Made by a program: the position numbers and the translations under genes. A stretch of 64,000 bases of DNA from NCBI RefSeq assembly GCF_000808575.1, contig NZ_JWLW01000018.1, forward strand, positions 19,257 to 83,256, written 5' to 3'. Below are positions 17,960 through 27,323 of the stretch, one piece after another. Position 1 is the stretch's first letter, and each line of letters opens with the position of its first letter. Under the pieces are notes generated by a model. The model saw only the letters and a program-made list of their open reading frames with translations. It did not search any database and was not told the DNA's origin. The DNA is from Alteromonas marina. Its GTDB lineage: Bacteria; Pseudomonadota; Gammaproteobacteria; Enterobacterales; Alteromonadaceae.

Positions 17960-18500
17960 TGGGATCCTTTTTTTGTTTGTCTACAACTTTGCCTGTCACA
18001 TTTAACGAAGTGAACAGGGACATTAGATCAGATTCTAGTGCGTCTACATTTTCATTAGAGGGAAGAGAAACAACAAATTTGCAACGCATGTTGTCTTTAC
18101 CCGATGTCTTGTCTTTAAATGTGCGTTGTCTAAATGCGCTTATCATTGCATGACGCTCGGCAAAAAAGCCGGTTACCGCTTTAATCAAGCCAGCTGCGTC
18201 TTCTCCGCTAAACTCGACATTAAAAAGATGGGCGAGGTTTTGCTTTTCGTGATGGCTAGTGCGCTTCATCATAGAAAGCAGGTCAAGGCGCTGAAATAGC
18301 GCAGGTAAAATACATTCAGCTTTTGTGATAGCGCTTTGCGTTCCTTCTATGATCATGGTCAGCGAGAACTCTTTGCCGTAAATGGCTTGCCTGCTATCTA
18401 GAATATTGCACTGAGCTTCTGATACCGTCGTTGCAATTTCGCTTAAAATGCCACTTTTGTCTGTCCCTAGAATGGTGACGATAAGTTGGTGTTTCGACAT
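17937..18500 (-). CDS. gcvR: Glycine cleavage system regulator GcvR-like (two ACT domains)
   Basis: The 187-residue product starts MSKHQLIVTILGTDKSGILSEIATTVSEAQCNILDSRQAIYGKEFSLTM, a first ACT domain. A second lies at about 95-175 (LFNVEFSGEDAAGLIKAVTGFFAERHAMISAF). This is the arrangement of GcvR, which in E. coli binds GcvA and represses the glycine cleavage operon when glycine is scarce. Position between bcp and a divergent dapA is as in E. coli. The glycine-cleavage genes are not in the window. Confidence 0.88.
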   Translation of the reverse strand: MSKHQLIVTILGTDKSGILSEIATTVSEAQCNILDSRQAIYGKEFSLTMIIEGTQSAITKAECILPALFQRLDLLSMMKRTSHHEKQNLAHLFNVEFSGEDAAGLIKAVTGFFAERHAMISAFRQRTFKDKTSGKDNMRCKFVVSLPSNENVDALESDLMSLFTSLNVTGKVVDKQKKDPNENVTSW

Positions 18501-18678
18501 CTACTTCACTTCAATGTTAATAATGTCGGGATGTTAGCACAGAGTTTTTTTATAAGTCAGCGCCTTTTTCTGGCCTTTGAATAAGATATTGTCAAATTCT
18601 TGTCATTTTACTTGCGCTATTACTTGTGTTTAAGCACCGACATATTTACCATGTGCGCTCACATTTTTCGGAGAGATT

Positions 18679-19563
18679 ATGTTTACTGGTAGTTACGTTG
18701 CACTCGTCACGCCGATGTTCGAAAACGGCGATATTGATTACAAGTCTTTAGAGAAACTTGTGAAGTTTCATGTAGAGCAGGGCACCCACGGAATAGTGTC
18801 GGTCGGGACTACTGGTGAGTCAGCAACGCTACCTTTCGATGAGCACATTGATGTGGTTAAAGAAACCGTTGCAATGGCATCGGGAGCAATTCCGGTAATT
18901 GCGGGTAGTGGCGCAAACTCTACGGCAGAGGCTATTTTTCTTACGGAGCAGTTAGGCTCTACAGGTATTGACGGTTTCTTAAGTGTTGTACCTTATTACA
19001 ACAAGCCTCAACAAGCTGGCATGGTCGCACACTTCAATGCAATTGCAGACGCCAGCGACTTACCGGTTATTCTTTACAATGTACCTGGCCGTACTGTTGC
19101 CGACATGCTTCCTGAGACGGTAGCAAAACTAGCAACCCACAAAAATATCGTTGGTCTTAAAGACGCAACCGGTAATATCGCACGCCTTAAGGCTACTCAG
19201 CCATTGGTTCCAGATGACTTTGTACTACTAAGTGGCGACGACGGCTCAAGCTGCGAGTTTATGTGTGAAGGCGGCCACGGCGTTATCTCTGTTACCGCCA
19301 ACATAGTGCCAAAAGCGATCGCGCAGATGTGTGAAGCTGCACTAGATAAGAATTTTGATAAATGTCGCGAGATTGATGAAACCATCAAGTTGCTTCATAG
19401 CGAGCTATTTATTGAGCCAAATCCAGTAATGCCCAAGTGGGCATTGTACAAAATGGGCATGATGGAAAGCGCAGTGATGCGATTACCTATGGTTTTACCG
19501 GAACTATCAAGCCAAAAACGTATCGAAGAACTACTAAAAAAATACGCATTGATTTCTGGTTAA
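18679..19563 (+). CDS. dapA: 4-hydroxy-tetrahydrodipicolinate synthase DapA
   Basis: At 294 residues this matches E. coli DapA (292), which condenses pyruvate with aspartate semialdehyde on the lysine/diaminopimelate pathway. Catalytic features are visible: the Thr-Thr pair in SVGTTGESATL (about 42-52), the Tyr in LYNVPGRT (about 135), and the Schiff-base Lys in VGLKDATGN (about 163). An AGAG Shine-Dalgarno sequence precedes the ATG. bamC follows after 12 bp and purC 12 bp later, so the three are likely one transcript, divergent from gcvR-bcp. No lysine riboswitch is evident in the 178 bp upstream. Confidence 0.97.
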   Translation: MFTGSYVALVTPMFENGDIDYKSLEKLVKFHVEQGTHGIVSVGTTGESATLPFDEHIDVVKETVAMASGAIPVIAGSGANSTAEAIFLTEQLGSTGIDGFLSVVPYYNKPQQAGMVAHFNAIADASDLPVILYNVPGRTVADMLPETVAKLATHKNIVGLKDATGNIARLKATQPLVPDDFVLLSGDDGSSCEFMCEGGHGVISVTANIVPKAIAQMCEAALDKNFDKCREIDETIKLLHSELFIEPNPVMPKWALYKMGMMESAVMRLPMVLPELSSQKRIEELLKKYALISG

Positions 19564-19575
19564 TAAGGAACACAG

Positions 19576-20679
19576 ATGAAAAGAACGCTGGCTATAGCAA
19601 GTTCAGTAGCGATGGTTGCACTTGCAGGTTGTTCAAGCCAAATAGATAGAAAAACCGCGTCTGGCAGCTACGAATACTTAAAAACTAAAGAACAAGAAAC
19701 GCTTAAAGTACCCTCTGACTTAGATGCACCTGCTTTTTCTCGTGATTTTACATTACCTGAGCTAGGCCAAGAGGCCGACCCGAAGCTAGTGGGCAAATCT
19801 TTGATGATTCGTTCGCCTGCGCTTGTTTTACCATTAGTAACTGGCTCTCACATTGAAGAGGGAAAAAGCTCAGCAACCATTTGGTTTGACCAAGTTGATG
19901 ACAGCCAGCCATTAAGTCGAGCAATTTGGAATTCGCTTTTGAGCTTCCTTGATGAGCAAGGGATTGGTGTTGATAGCTTTAGTCCGGAAGAAAAAGTGCT
20001 GGTCACTGACTGGATGGTTATGACTAAAGAAATCGAAGGTCCTTGGTATAGCTTTATAGATGAAGAAAGCGAAATCGGTCGACGTTTTGAATTCAGCTTA
20101 GACGTTAAGCCTCATGGCCGAAGCGCTGCGTTGACCGTGGAACTTAAAGACTACATGCAAACCTTGGGCAATGATGTGATTGCAGAGGTATCTTCGATGG
20201 AAGAACGCCGTGAAGAGGTAGAAGTCTTAAACCAGGTTATTGGTCATTATGAATATCAGATTCAACTAGCAGAAACGCGAAGAATTGCTCGTATCCGTCA
20301 GGGTATCAATACCGAGATGGGCTTTAATGCCGATGGTGATGCGGCGTATATCGTAGAAGCTAAGTATGATGTAGCGTGGCCAAGAATGCTGTTAGTACTG
20401 CGTAAGCTTGGTTTTGACGTTAAAGATTTAGATAAATCAAACGGCCTATTATTTGTCACTTACAATGGTGATCAAGGTAGTTGGTGGGATGGTTTATTCT
20501 CAAGCGATAAAGAGTTACTAAAGAAAGGTGACTATCGTTTGAAAGTTGCAAGAGCGGGTGCAGATCGCACGTCAGTTACCTTCATGAATAATGAAAGTGT
20601 ACCGTTTGAAGCAAATCAGGTTTCCGACCTTTACAGTGCATTTGCTGAGGTCATGTCAGAAGATAACCTTGATATATAA
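19576..20679 (+). CDS. bamC: Outer membrane assembly lipoprotein BamC
   Basis: The 367-residue lipoprotein has the signal peptide and lipobox MKRTLAIASSVAMVALAGC, with Cys19 the lipidated residue. An unstructured N-terminal part follows (SGSYEYLKTKEQETLKVPSDLDAPAF), the segment that in E. coli binds BamD. Two helix-grip domains follow (about 95-215 and 250-360). BamC is an accessory subunit of the beta-barrel assembly machine. The order dapA-bamC is conserved with E. coli, where the gene was first called nlpB or dapX. Confidence 0.94.
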   Translation: MKRTLAIASSVAMVALAGCSSQIDRKTASGSYEYLKTKEQETLKVPSDLDAPAFSRDFTLPELGQEADPKLVGKSLMIRSPALVLPLVTGSHIEEGKSSATIWFDQVDDSQPLSRAIWNSLLSFLDEQGIGVDSFSPEEKVLVTDWMVMTKEIEGPWYSFIDEESEIGRRFEFSLDVKPHGRSAALTVELKDYMQTLGNDVIAEVSSMEERREEVEVLNQVIGHYEYQIQLAETRRIARIRQGINTEMGFNADGDAAYIVEAKYDVAWPRMLLVLRKLGFDVKDLDKSNGLLFVTYNGDQGSWWDGLFSSDKELLKKGDYRLKVARAGADRTSVTFMNNESVPFEANQVSDLYSAFAEVMSEDNLDI

Positions 20680-20691
20680 CTGAGACTGAGA

Positions 20692-21405
20692 ATGGAAAAA
20701 CGCGACGAGCTTTACCGCGGTAAAGCAAAAACTGTTTATTACACTGATGATAGCGATAAACTTATTCTTCACTTTAGAAACGACACTTCGGCGTTTGATG
20801 GTGAGAAGATTGAACAGCTAGAACGCAAAGGTGAAGTAAACAACAAGTTTAATCACTTTATTATGACAAAGCTTGAAGAAGCAGGCATTGCAACGCAAGT
20901 TGAGGAGCTGGTTTCTGACACTGAGTCTTTGGTTAAGAAGCTCGACATGATCCCTGTTGAGTGTGTGGTGAGAAACTTGTCTGCTGGCTCTTTAGTTCGC
21001 AGACTAGGTGTGGAAGAGGGCAAAGAGCTTAACCCACCTATTTTCGAGTTTTTCTTAAAGAATGATGCACTTCACGACCCAATGGTAAATGACTACCATA
21101 TTTTATCATTTGGTTGGGCAACCGAAGCGCAAATTGCTGAAATGAAAGCATTGACCTTCAAGGTTAACAGTGTTTTGAAAGCACTTTTTGATGACGCGGG
21201 TATGTTGCTTGTAGACTATAAACTAGAGTTTGGTGTCGACAAAGATGGCAATATCGTACTAGGTGATGAGTTTACACCAGATGGCTGTCGTTTGTGGGAT
21301 AAAGAAACCCGTAAAAAGATGGACAAAGACCGCTTTAGACAAGGTTTGGGCTCTGTTGTCGAGACATATATTGAAGTGGCTGAGCGCTTAGGCTTATCGC
21401 TTTAA
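20692..21405 (+). CDS. purC: SAICAR synthase PurC
   Basis: This 237-residue enzyme (the E. coli length) joins CAIR and aspartate with ATP in purine synthesis. Visible motifs are [15 protein letters not shown] at the N-terminus (nucleotide-binding loop), [12 protein letters not shown] near 26, [17 protein letters not shown] near 88, and [14 protein letters not shown]...[12 protein letters not shown] near 175-205. It lies 12 bp after bamC, as in E. coli, with a strong terminator immediately after. It is the third purine gene in the window, apart from purMN. Confidence 0.97.
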   Translation: MEKRDELYRGKAKTVYYTDDSDKLILHFRNDTSAFDGEKIEQLERKGEVNNKFNHFIMTKLEEAGIATQVEELVSDTESLVKKLDMIPVECVVRNLSAGSLVRRLGVEEGKELNPPIFEFFLKNDALHDPMVNDYHILSFGWATEAQIAEMKALTFKVNSVLKALFDDAGMLLVDYKLEFGVDKDGNIVLGDEFTPDGCRLWDKETRKKMDKDRFRQGLGSVVETYIEVAERLGLSL

Positions 21406-21430
21406 TAATCTCATCTCTTAGATACTTGTT

Positions 21431-21461
21431 AAAAGAGGACCATGATGGTCCTCTTTTTTGT
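21431..21461 (+). terminator. Terminator of dapA-bamC-purC
   Basis: A stem (AAAGAGGACCA / TGGTCCTCTTT) with a 3-nt loop is followed by a T run, 26 bp after the purC stop. Confidence 0.9.
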
Positions 21462-21592
21462 TTATACATTCTTTCTTCACTTTTCACCTGTTAAATCATT
21501 ACATTATCCGTATGTTAGTTTTCCTTACGGACTAAAACAGGATAAGTTAGTGCTGTTGCTGGATATTTCATAATTAAATAGGGAGTTTCAGG

Positions 21593-22471
21593 TTGTTGAA
21601 AACGTTTCTTTTGGTCGCTGTAGCGATGGGCGCTTTCGCTGCAAATTCTCTACTTTGTCGAATGGCACTTGCCAATACCGACATAGATCCAGCTAGTTTC
21701 ACACTTTTACGCTTAACCAGCGGGGCGTTAGCGCTATTACTGTTATCTTCTTACTCTCTGCGTCGTGGCGTGAAAAGCGCGTCTTCTCAAAGCGTGTTTA
21801 AAGGGCTCAAAGCCAACGCAAGTGTGCTTGGTGGAATCACTTTGTTTGTTTACGCTATCTGCTTCTCATTTGCCTATATTTCTATGTCGACAGGGACTGG
21901 AGCGTTATTACTATTTGGTGCAGTCCAACTTACCATGATTACGGTAGGCTTAATAAACGGGGAACGATTTAACAGTCGACAGTGGCTGGGTTTTGTTCTG
22001 GCGTTTATAGGTCTGGTAATTTTATTATTGCCCAGTGCATCAGCGCCTTCGTTACTTGCCGGTTCACTCATGGTTTTAGCTGGTATGGCATGGGGAGTCT
22101 ATTCGCTGTTAGGTAAAAAAAGTAGCTCAGCCCTTATGTCTACCACTGGAAATTTCATTTACGCGTCTTTTTTGTGTGTTCCCCTAATAGGTGTTGTTTT
22201 GTCAGTGGGAGCAGACCAATTTGTATTAGATAAAGTAGGAATGTATTACGCGCTTGCATCAGGAATATTTGCTTCGGGCTGTGGATACGCAATTTGGTAT
22301 CGTGCGCTTCCTCTTATCAAGTCGACCACCGGCGCAACTGTGCAACTAAGCGTTCCTGTACTCGCTTCATTGATGGGATGGTTGGCGCTAGGCGAACAGT
22401 TTACAGCGCAAATAATGCTTGCTTCGGTAATGACGTTAGGGGGAATTTACTTAGTGATAAAGAAGGCATAG
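21593..22471 (+). CDS. EamA/DMT-superfamily transporter
   Basis: A 292-residue membrane protein with ten hydrophobic segments in two repeated EamA units (about 1-140 and 145-290). The second unit contains MVLAGMAWGVYSLLGKKSS, and the C-terminal part contains GYAIWYRALPLIKSTTGATVQLSVPVLASLMGWLALGEQFT, typical of drug/metabolite exporters. The start is a TTG with GGGAG seven bases upstream, and a second TTG codon follows it. Substrate is unknown. It stands between the purC terminator and a degraded cyclase fragment. Confidence 0.88.
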   Translation: MLKTFLLVAVAMGAFAANSLLCRMALANTDIDPASFTLLRLTSGALALLLLSSYSLRRGVKSASSQSVFKGLKANASVLGGITLFVYAICFSFAYISMSTGTGALLLFGAVQLTMITVGLINGERFNSRQWLGFVLAFIGLVILLLPSASAPSLLAGSLMVLAGMAWGVYSLLGKKSSSALMSTTGNFIYASFLCVPLIGVVLSVGADQFVLDKVGMYYALASGIFASGCGYAIWYRALPLIKSTTGATVQLSVPVLASLMGWLALGEQFTAQIMLASVMTLGGIYLVIKKA

Positions 22472-22510
22472 CATGGTTGTCATTGCTTATTGACCAGATG
22501 TCGAGTGTAA

Positions 22511-22696
22511 GCCAGCCTCCAAATTAAGAGCACGAAACCATTAGATGTTAATGGAAAGTTTATTGATATCACCGTCAGTGCAGGTGTATCTTATGTAAAA
22601 GAGCATCACGACACTGTTGAGTCAGCACTATCGGAAGCCGATGACGCATTATATAAAGCCAAAGGGAGCTGCAGAAATAATGTCCAACTGGCCTGA
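22511..22696 (+). pseudogene. Fossil C-terminal fragment of a GGDEF diguanylate cyclase
   Basis: The frame that opens after a stop at 22508-22510 reads VNGKFIDITVSAGVSYV, then TVESALSEADDALYKAKGS and CRNNVQLA before a TGA at 22694-22696. This is the last third of a GGDEF domain: the 'VTVSIGVS', 'ADEALYRAKxxGRN' landmarks are clear. The GG(D/E)EF catalytic part, the N-terminus and any start codon are missing, so it is a decayed remnant. It is not a direct copy of the neighbouring cyclase, whose matching segment reads TSASLGVTLY and ADQAMYGAKDQGKN. Confidence 0.85.
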
Positions 22697-22761
22697 TAAC
22701 GCTATTGAAATCGCGCGGAAGTCCGAGCGTAATTCGACCGGGTGTGATTTAGGAGCGAATT

Positions 22762-25095
22762 GTGCGCGCACCACCGATAATTTCTAATGAACATGAACGC
22801 GTTGCTGCACTCAAGCGACTGGGTGTGCTAGACACTCCGCCGGAAGAGCGTTTTGACCGTATAACGCGACTCGCTAGCAGCGTTTTTAATTGTAATTTCG
22901 CATCGATAACGCTTATTGACGAAAACAGGCAATGGTTTAAGTCTGCCGTTAATCTTGATATGGCCGAAACAACGCGGGACGTGGCTTTTTGCGCTCACAC
23001 TATTACGCAAGACAAAACTTTAATTGTGCCCGATACGCTTAACGATCCTCGGTTTAACAACAATCCCTATGTAGTTGGTCATCCTCACATTCGCTTTTAT
23101 GCCGGTGTTAGACTGATGGTTGAAGGATTCCCAGTCGGTACACTGTGTGTATTTGACGATGTTGCAAAAACGCTTAATGACGCCCAAATACAACAGTTAG
23201 AAAACCTCGCGCAACTTGCTGAATCTGAACTTAAGAGGCAAGAATACAATGACCTTTCTCTTCAATTGGAAGAATATCAATATCGACTAGCCCAGACACA
23301 AAAAATTACACGTGTGAGGAGCGCAATTTTAGAAAAAGTGGTGAACGCAGAATCACTACATACCGTGCTTCATGACATTGTAAATGCTATTGAAGCTGAA
23401 TATACAGACCAAATATGCAGCATTTTGTTGTTAGACGACGGTAAACTAAAGAAGGGGGCCGCTCCCTCGTTGCCTGATTTCTACAATGATGCAATTGATG
23501 GCGTTGAGTATGGTGTGGGCAGGGGATCCTGCGGTAATACAGCTGCAACGAATTTACCGACTATTGTCGAAGATATCAGTAAACATCCTTATTGGGTTGA
23601 GTGGAAAGATTTAGCCTTGAGCGCGGGTGTACGTTCGTGTTGGTCGCAACCGATTCAGGGGTCAAACGGTGAGGTCATTGGTACCTTCGCCATCTATCAC
23701 AAAGAAAAGGCTATACCGACGGCCGATGAAATGCTGCTAATTGAACAGTTCGCGCACATTGCCAGCATTGCCATTGAAAGAGAGCTCGCGAACCAACTTA
23801 TCTGGAGACAGGCGAATTTTGATTCGCTCACTGGGCTTCCCAATAGAAATCTTATGTTGGACCACTTGCAGCTGGCATTAAAAACCGCTGATAGAGACAA
23901 TGAAAAGGTAGCAGTGATATTTTTAGATTTAGATAATTTTAAAGATATCAATGATACGCTTGGTCACGATATGGGCGACAAGCTTCTTATTGAGTGCGCT
24001 AAGCGAATAAAACAATGTTTGCGTTCAGATGACACCGTATCCCGGTTAGGTGGTGATGAATTCGTTATTATTCTGAACAGCATCAAAGGCTTGAGTTCTA
24101 TCGAGCAGGTCATTCAGAAATTGCTTAGAACAATAGGTAAGCCTTACATATTAGAGTTAGAACGTGTGCATACTAGCGCAAGTTTAGGGGTTACGCTGTA
24201 CCCTGACGATGCGAAAGACGTAAAAAGCCTCTTAAAGAATGCCGATCAAGCGATGTACGGTGCGAAAGACCAAGGTAAAAATAGTTACCAGTATTATACC
24301 CACGACATGCAAACTGCAGCAATCAAAAGAATGACCTTGTTGAATGATTTGCGCTATGCAGTTAAGAACAAAGAATTGTTTATTGAGTACCAGCCAATTG
24401 CATGTTTCAGTAGCCAGAAAGTGATGAAAGCTGAAGCGTTACTTCGATGGCAGCATCCCACGAAGGGGAGAATTACACCTGATGAATTTATTCCACTTGC
24501 TGAAGAATCTGGACTCATCATTGATATCAGTAATTGGGTATTTAATGAAGTCTGTGCCAATATCAAACAATGGAAAGCCGAAAACCGTCAAGAGCTGCAG
24601 GTGAGTATTAATACGTCACCTAGCCACTACTTCAATTTAGAATCTAATATAACTCAATGGTTAAACCTGCTTTTAGACCAGAAGATCTCTGCGCGTTCTA
24701 TACTTCTTGAAGTCACGGAAAACTTATTAATGGAAGCCAACGAGATGGTGTCCAAGAAGCTTTTCCAGTTTAGGCAAGCAGGCGTTGATATCGCGTTGGA
24801 TGATTTTGGTACAGGTTACAGCTCTATTTCATATTTAAAGCGCTTTCCTACAGACTTTATCAAGATTGACAGGAGCTTTGTGAAGTCGATGACTGACGTT
24901 AGCAATGATAAGGTGCAGTGTGAAGCCATTATTGTAATGGCAAAAAAACTCGGTATAAAAGTTGTGGCTGAAGGTGTAGAGACGCAAGAGCAATACGATA
25001 TTTTAAGGAGTATGGGCTGTGATTACGCGCAAGGCTATTTGATTGCCGAGCCTCTGAGCAAAACTGACTTTGAGGCTTTCTGGCAAAAGCACTAG
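22762..25095 (+). CDS. GAF-GAF-GGDEF-EAL cyclic-di-GMP signalling protein
   Basis: This 777-residue protein has two GAF-like sensor domains (about 20-160 and 190-335), a GGDEF domain (about 350-505) and an EAL domain (about 520-765). The cyclase motif GGDEF is intact at 430-434, with an inhibitory I-site RSDD five residues before it. The phosphodiesterase motif EALLRW is at 558, with DDFGTGYSS and KIDRSFV further on, so both activities may be retained. No membrane segment is seen, which implies a cytoplasmic sensor. The start is a GTG with AGGAG six bases upstream. A 12-bp inverted repeat straddles the stop codon. Confidence 0.93.
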   Translation: MRAPPIISNEHERVAALKRLGVLDTPPEERFDRITRLASSVFNCNFASITLIDENRQWFKSAVNLDMAETTRDVAFCAHTITQDKTLIVPDTLNDPRFNNNPYVVGHPHIRFYAGVRLMVEGFPVGTLCVFDDVAKTLNDAQIQQLENLAQLAESELKRQEYNDLSLQLEEYQYRLAQTQKITRVRSAILEKVVNAESLHTVLHDIVNAIEAEYTDQICSILLLDDGKLKKGAAPSLPDFYNDAIDGVEYGVGRGSCGNTAATNLPTIVEDISKHPYWVEWKDLALSAGVRSCWSQPIQGSNGEVIGTFAIYHKEKAIPTADEMLLIEQFAHIASIAIERELANQLIWRQANFDSLTGLPNRNLMLDHLQLALKTADRDNEKVAVIFLDLDNFKDINDTLGHDMGDKLLIECAKRIKQCLRSDDTVSRLGGDEFVIILNSIKGLSSIEQVIQKLLRTIGKPYILELERVHTSASLGVTLYPDDAKDVKSLLKNADQAMYGAKDQGKNSYQYYTHDMQTAAIKRMTLLNDLRYAVKNKELFIEYQPIACFSSQKVMKAEALLRWQHPTKGRITPDEFIPLAEESGLIIDISNWVFNEVCANIKQWKAENRQELQVSINTSPSHYFNLESNITQWLNLLLDQKISARSILLEVTENLLMEANEMVSKKLFQFRQAGVDIALDDFGTGYSSISYLKRFPTDFIKIDRSFVKSMTDVSNDKVQCEAIIVMAKKLGIKVVAEGVETQEQYDILRSMGCDYAQGYLIAEPLSKTDFEAFWQKH

Positions 25096-25120
25096 CACAG
25101 CTAGAACAGTGCTAGTGCTT
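25087..25120. terminator. 12-bp perfect inverted repeat over the GGDEF-EAL stop codon
   Basis: AAGCACTAGCAC and its exact complement GTGCTAGTGCTT are separated by 10 nt. The TAG stop (25093-25095) lies inside the left arm. There is no clear T run. It sits between convergent genes, so transcript-end formation or 3' protection is likely. Confidence 0.6.
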
Positions 25121-25133
25121 GCAGAAATCCGCC

Positions 25134-26231
25134 CTAAGAAAGGGTTGCCAACGCTTTGCCTGAGTATTGCTCTAGTTCATCCGTCCGGTTTTCTTTTATC
25201 TTGTTCGCCCAATTAGGATCTTGTAAAAGTGCCCGTCCCACTGCGACCAGATCAAACTCGCCCGCATCCAGCCTCTCTAGTAAGTCGTCCACCGAACGAG
25301 TACTTGAATCTTGTCCTTTAAACGCACCGAAGAAGTCGTCATTTAAACCTACCGACCCTACTGTAATGGTGGGCTTACCTGTAAGCTTTTTCGTCCAGCC
25401 AGCAAGATTCAAATTGCTACCCTCAAACTCGTTTTCCCAGTAACGGCGCTGAGAACAATGGAAAACATCAACACCAGCTTCACTTAGAGGTATTAAAAAC
25501 TGCTCTAACTCCTGAGGGGAGTGGGCCAAGCGTGCGGTATAGTCTTGTTGTTTCCACTGTGAATAGCGAAGAATAATAGGGAAATCTGGGCCTGTAGCAG
25601 CGCGTATAGCCTTAATAATTTCGACAGCAAAACGCCCGCGGTTCTCCATGCTGCCTCCCCAACTATCACTTCTTTGGTTGGTGCCTTCCCAGAAAAACTG
25701 GTCGATTAAGTAACCGTGTGCGCCATGAATTTCTATCCCATCCATACCGATGGATTTAGCATCAGCTGCAGCTTGCGCAAAGGCCGCTATCACAGACTCA
25801 ATGTGTTGCACAGTCATCGGTTCAGCACCTTGTTTTCCAGGTTTGAATAAACCTGAAGGTCCTGCACTTGGTAGGTCAGGAAAAGGCGCTTTTTCTGCAA
25901 CCCTTGCCATACCTACGTGCCACAGCTGAGGCATAATTTTTCCACCTACACTGTGAACCTCATCTACTACGGTTTTCCATCCGCTTAAGGCTTGTTCGCC
26001 GTGGAATTGAGGAATATTGGCGTCCATTGTCGCAACGTTATCGTTAACCGTGGTGCCCTCAGTAATAATTAACCCTGTACCACCTTGCGCACGACGCTTG
26101 TAATAAGCCGCAACATCAGGTGTTGGAACACCGTTCGGTGAGAACTGGCGGGTCATAGGGGCCATAACGATACGGTTGGTTAATGAAAGATTGCCATGTG
26201 AGTAAGGCTTAAACAGGGCGTTAGTTGCCAT
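25134..26231 (-). CDS. NADH:flavin oxidoreductase, old yellow enzyme family
   Basis: The 365-residue TIM-barrel flavoprotein starts with ALFKPYSHGNLSLTNRIVMAPMTRQF, the FMN-binding start of the family. It has QLWHVGMARV near 101, MDGIEIHGAHGYLIDQFFW near 170 with the substrate-binding HGAH and catalytic-region Tyr, and LVAVGRALLQDPNWANKI near 340. Such enzymes reduce activated C=C bonds or nitro compounds with NAD(P)H. The physiological substrate is unknown. It is a single gene with an operator-like palindrome 48 bp upstream, as often seen for electrophile-induced reductases. Confidence 0.92.
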   Translation of the reverse strand: MATNALFKPYSHGNLSLTNRIVMAPMTRQFSPNGVPTPDVAAYYKRRAQGGTGLIITEGTTVNDNVATMDANIPQFHGEQALSGWKTVVDEVHSVGGKIMPQLWHVGMARVAEKAPFPDLPSAGPSGLFKPGKQGAEPMTVQHIESVIAAFAQAAADAKSIGMDGIEIHGAHGYLIDQFFWEGTNQRSDSWGGSMENRGRFAVEIIKAIRAATGPDFPIILRYSQWKQQDYTARLAHSPQELEQFLIPLSEAGVDVFHCSQRRYWENEFEGSNLNLAGWTKKLTGKPTITVGSVGLNDDFFGAFKGQDSSTRSVDDLLERLDAGEFDLVAVGRALLQDPNWANKIKENRTDELEQYSGKALATLS

Positions 26232-26278
26232 CTTTTATTCCTGAAATTTATTTTGCGTTTGGGCCTTTTGGTAGTATC

Positions 26279-26289
26279 ACCTACTAGGT
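26279..26289. promoter_or_regulatory. Operator-like palindrome upstream of the flavin reductase
   Basis: ACCTACTAGGT is an exact inverted repeat around a central C, 48 bp upstream of the start codon on the minus strand. A dimeric repressor site is a reasonable guess. No regulator gene lies next to it. Confidence 0.4.
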
Positions 26290-26497
26290 AACTTACTGGC
26301 CTGACTAAAATACTTCCAACATCCAACGGGGTAAGAGACATTGAAATTGAAGAAAATCAAACGGTTCCTTTTCGCAAAACCGTCAAGTACATTTGATACT
26401 ACTGTGGAAGACAGCTAAGTCAATTTTCAAATGCTGATAGTAGGCCATAAGTAACAGTTAACTGTAGAGCACTACCGAAGTGCTCTAGACAAAATGC

Positions 26498-26812
26498 TCA
26501 ATCGAGGATTTCGACAATTTCTCTTGTGGCTTGAATTAGTCTAACCACTTTGTTCTCAATGCGAACGGTAATAATACCGTCATCACCCATTGGGACTATT
26601 ACTTTTCCATGTTCGTAAATATCGTGGTCCAAACGCTTGCCAACAATTAGTTTCTTTTCCCAACCTGGCGGTAGTTTGCCCGTGCGCTCATACTTCTTCT
26701 CTATGCCCGGAGGAAGTGTCTTATCCTTTTGTGGGTAATTGGGGTTGGCATCTGCTGGTAGACTGTTTATTGTGAATGCACACGCTATACCTAGAAGCAG
26801 TAAAATTTTCAT
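26498..26812 (-). CDS. Small exported RcnB/CigR-like protein
   Basis: From the ATG at 26810-26812, with GAGAGG seven bases upstream, the product is 104 residues: a signal peptide (MKILLLLGIACAFTINSLPADA) and a short mature protein. Its repeats LPPGIEKKYERTGKLPPGWEKKL and the following IVGKRLDHDIYEHGK and VRIENKVVRLIQATREIVEIL resemble the RcnB/CigR group of small periplasmic proteins. The longer open frame to 26899 lacks a signal peptide and a Shine-Dalgarno sequence, so I reject it. Function is unknown. A GC hairpin at 26465-26487 lies just downstream. Confidence 0.72.
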   Translation of the reverse strand: MKILLLLGIACAFTINSLPADANPNYPQKDKTLPPGIEKKYERTGKLPPGWEKKLIVGKRLDHDIYEHGKVIVPMGDDGIITVRIENKVVRLIQATREIVEILD

Positions 26813-27080
26813 GGTTAACCTCTCGTCTTGTTGAATAGCGACCTTCTTTAGCATTAGCTCTGCCAGAGCGCTATTAGGGTAGAAGCATACAAAGCTCAAC
26901 GTCCAGCTACTTCCATTTGATACTCATTAAAAAATATAGCTGAGTGACGGATTTACTGCGAAAAACATACCAGCTAGATAAAACTTTTTAGGTAAATAGC
27001 TCAATAAAAATAAAATAGACATGTAATTTAAAATGCAATTTAAAATCATGTGCTTAGGTAAGAACGAAAGAGAGAATACA

Positions 27081-27323
27081 ATGAGTGATATTCCATTTAC
27101 ACGAGAAGAGAAAGAAGTATTGGTCGCTAAATTGCAACAATATTTTGATGATGAATTAGGTATTGAACTGGGTCAGTTTGACGGTGACTTCTTGCTTGAT
27201 TTCATTAGTAAAGAGATGGGTGCATCGTTTTACAACAAAGGAGTGAGCGATGCGAGAACCGTTGTTGCGTCGCGTCTGCAAGTGATTGATGAAGAGTTGT
27301 ACGCGATTGAAAAGATCCTTTAA
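27081..27323 (+). CDS. DUF2164 family protein
   Basis: The 80-residue product starts MSDIPFTREEKEVLVAKLQQYFDDELGIELGQFDGDFLLDFISKEMG and matches the whole length of DUF2164, a small cytoplasmic family of unknown function. I chose the ATG at 27081, with an AGAGAG Shine-Dalgarno sequence, over an upstream ATG at 27033 that would add 16 residues not typical of the family. It is monocistronic, convergent with the yfaE-like ferredoxin gene, and has no signal peptide or membrane segment. Confidence 0.85.
   Translation: MSDIPFTREEKEVLVAKLQQYFDDELGIELGQFDGDFLLDFISKEMGASFYNKGVSDARTVVASRLQVIDEELYAIEKIL

Noticed and set aside
18501..18678. Lysine riboswitch before dapA
   Set aside because: The 178-bp region is too short and lacks the expected multi-helix core and terminator.
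26341..26418. 25-codon open frame starting TTG after GGGGTAAGAG
   Set aside because: A Shine-Dalgarno-like sequence is present, but the peptide is short, has no hydrophobic or conserved feature, and cannot be told from chance.
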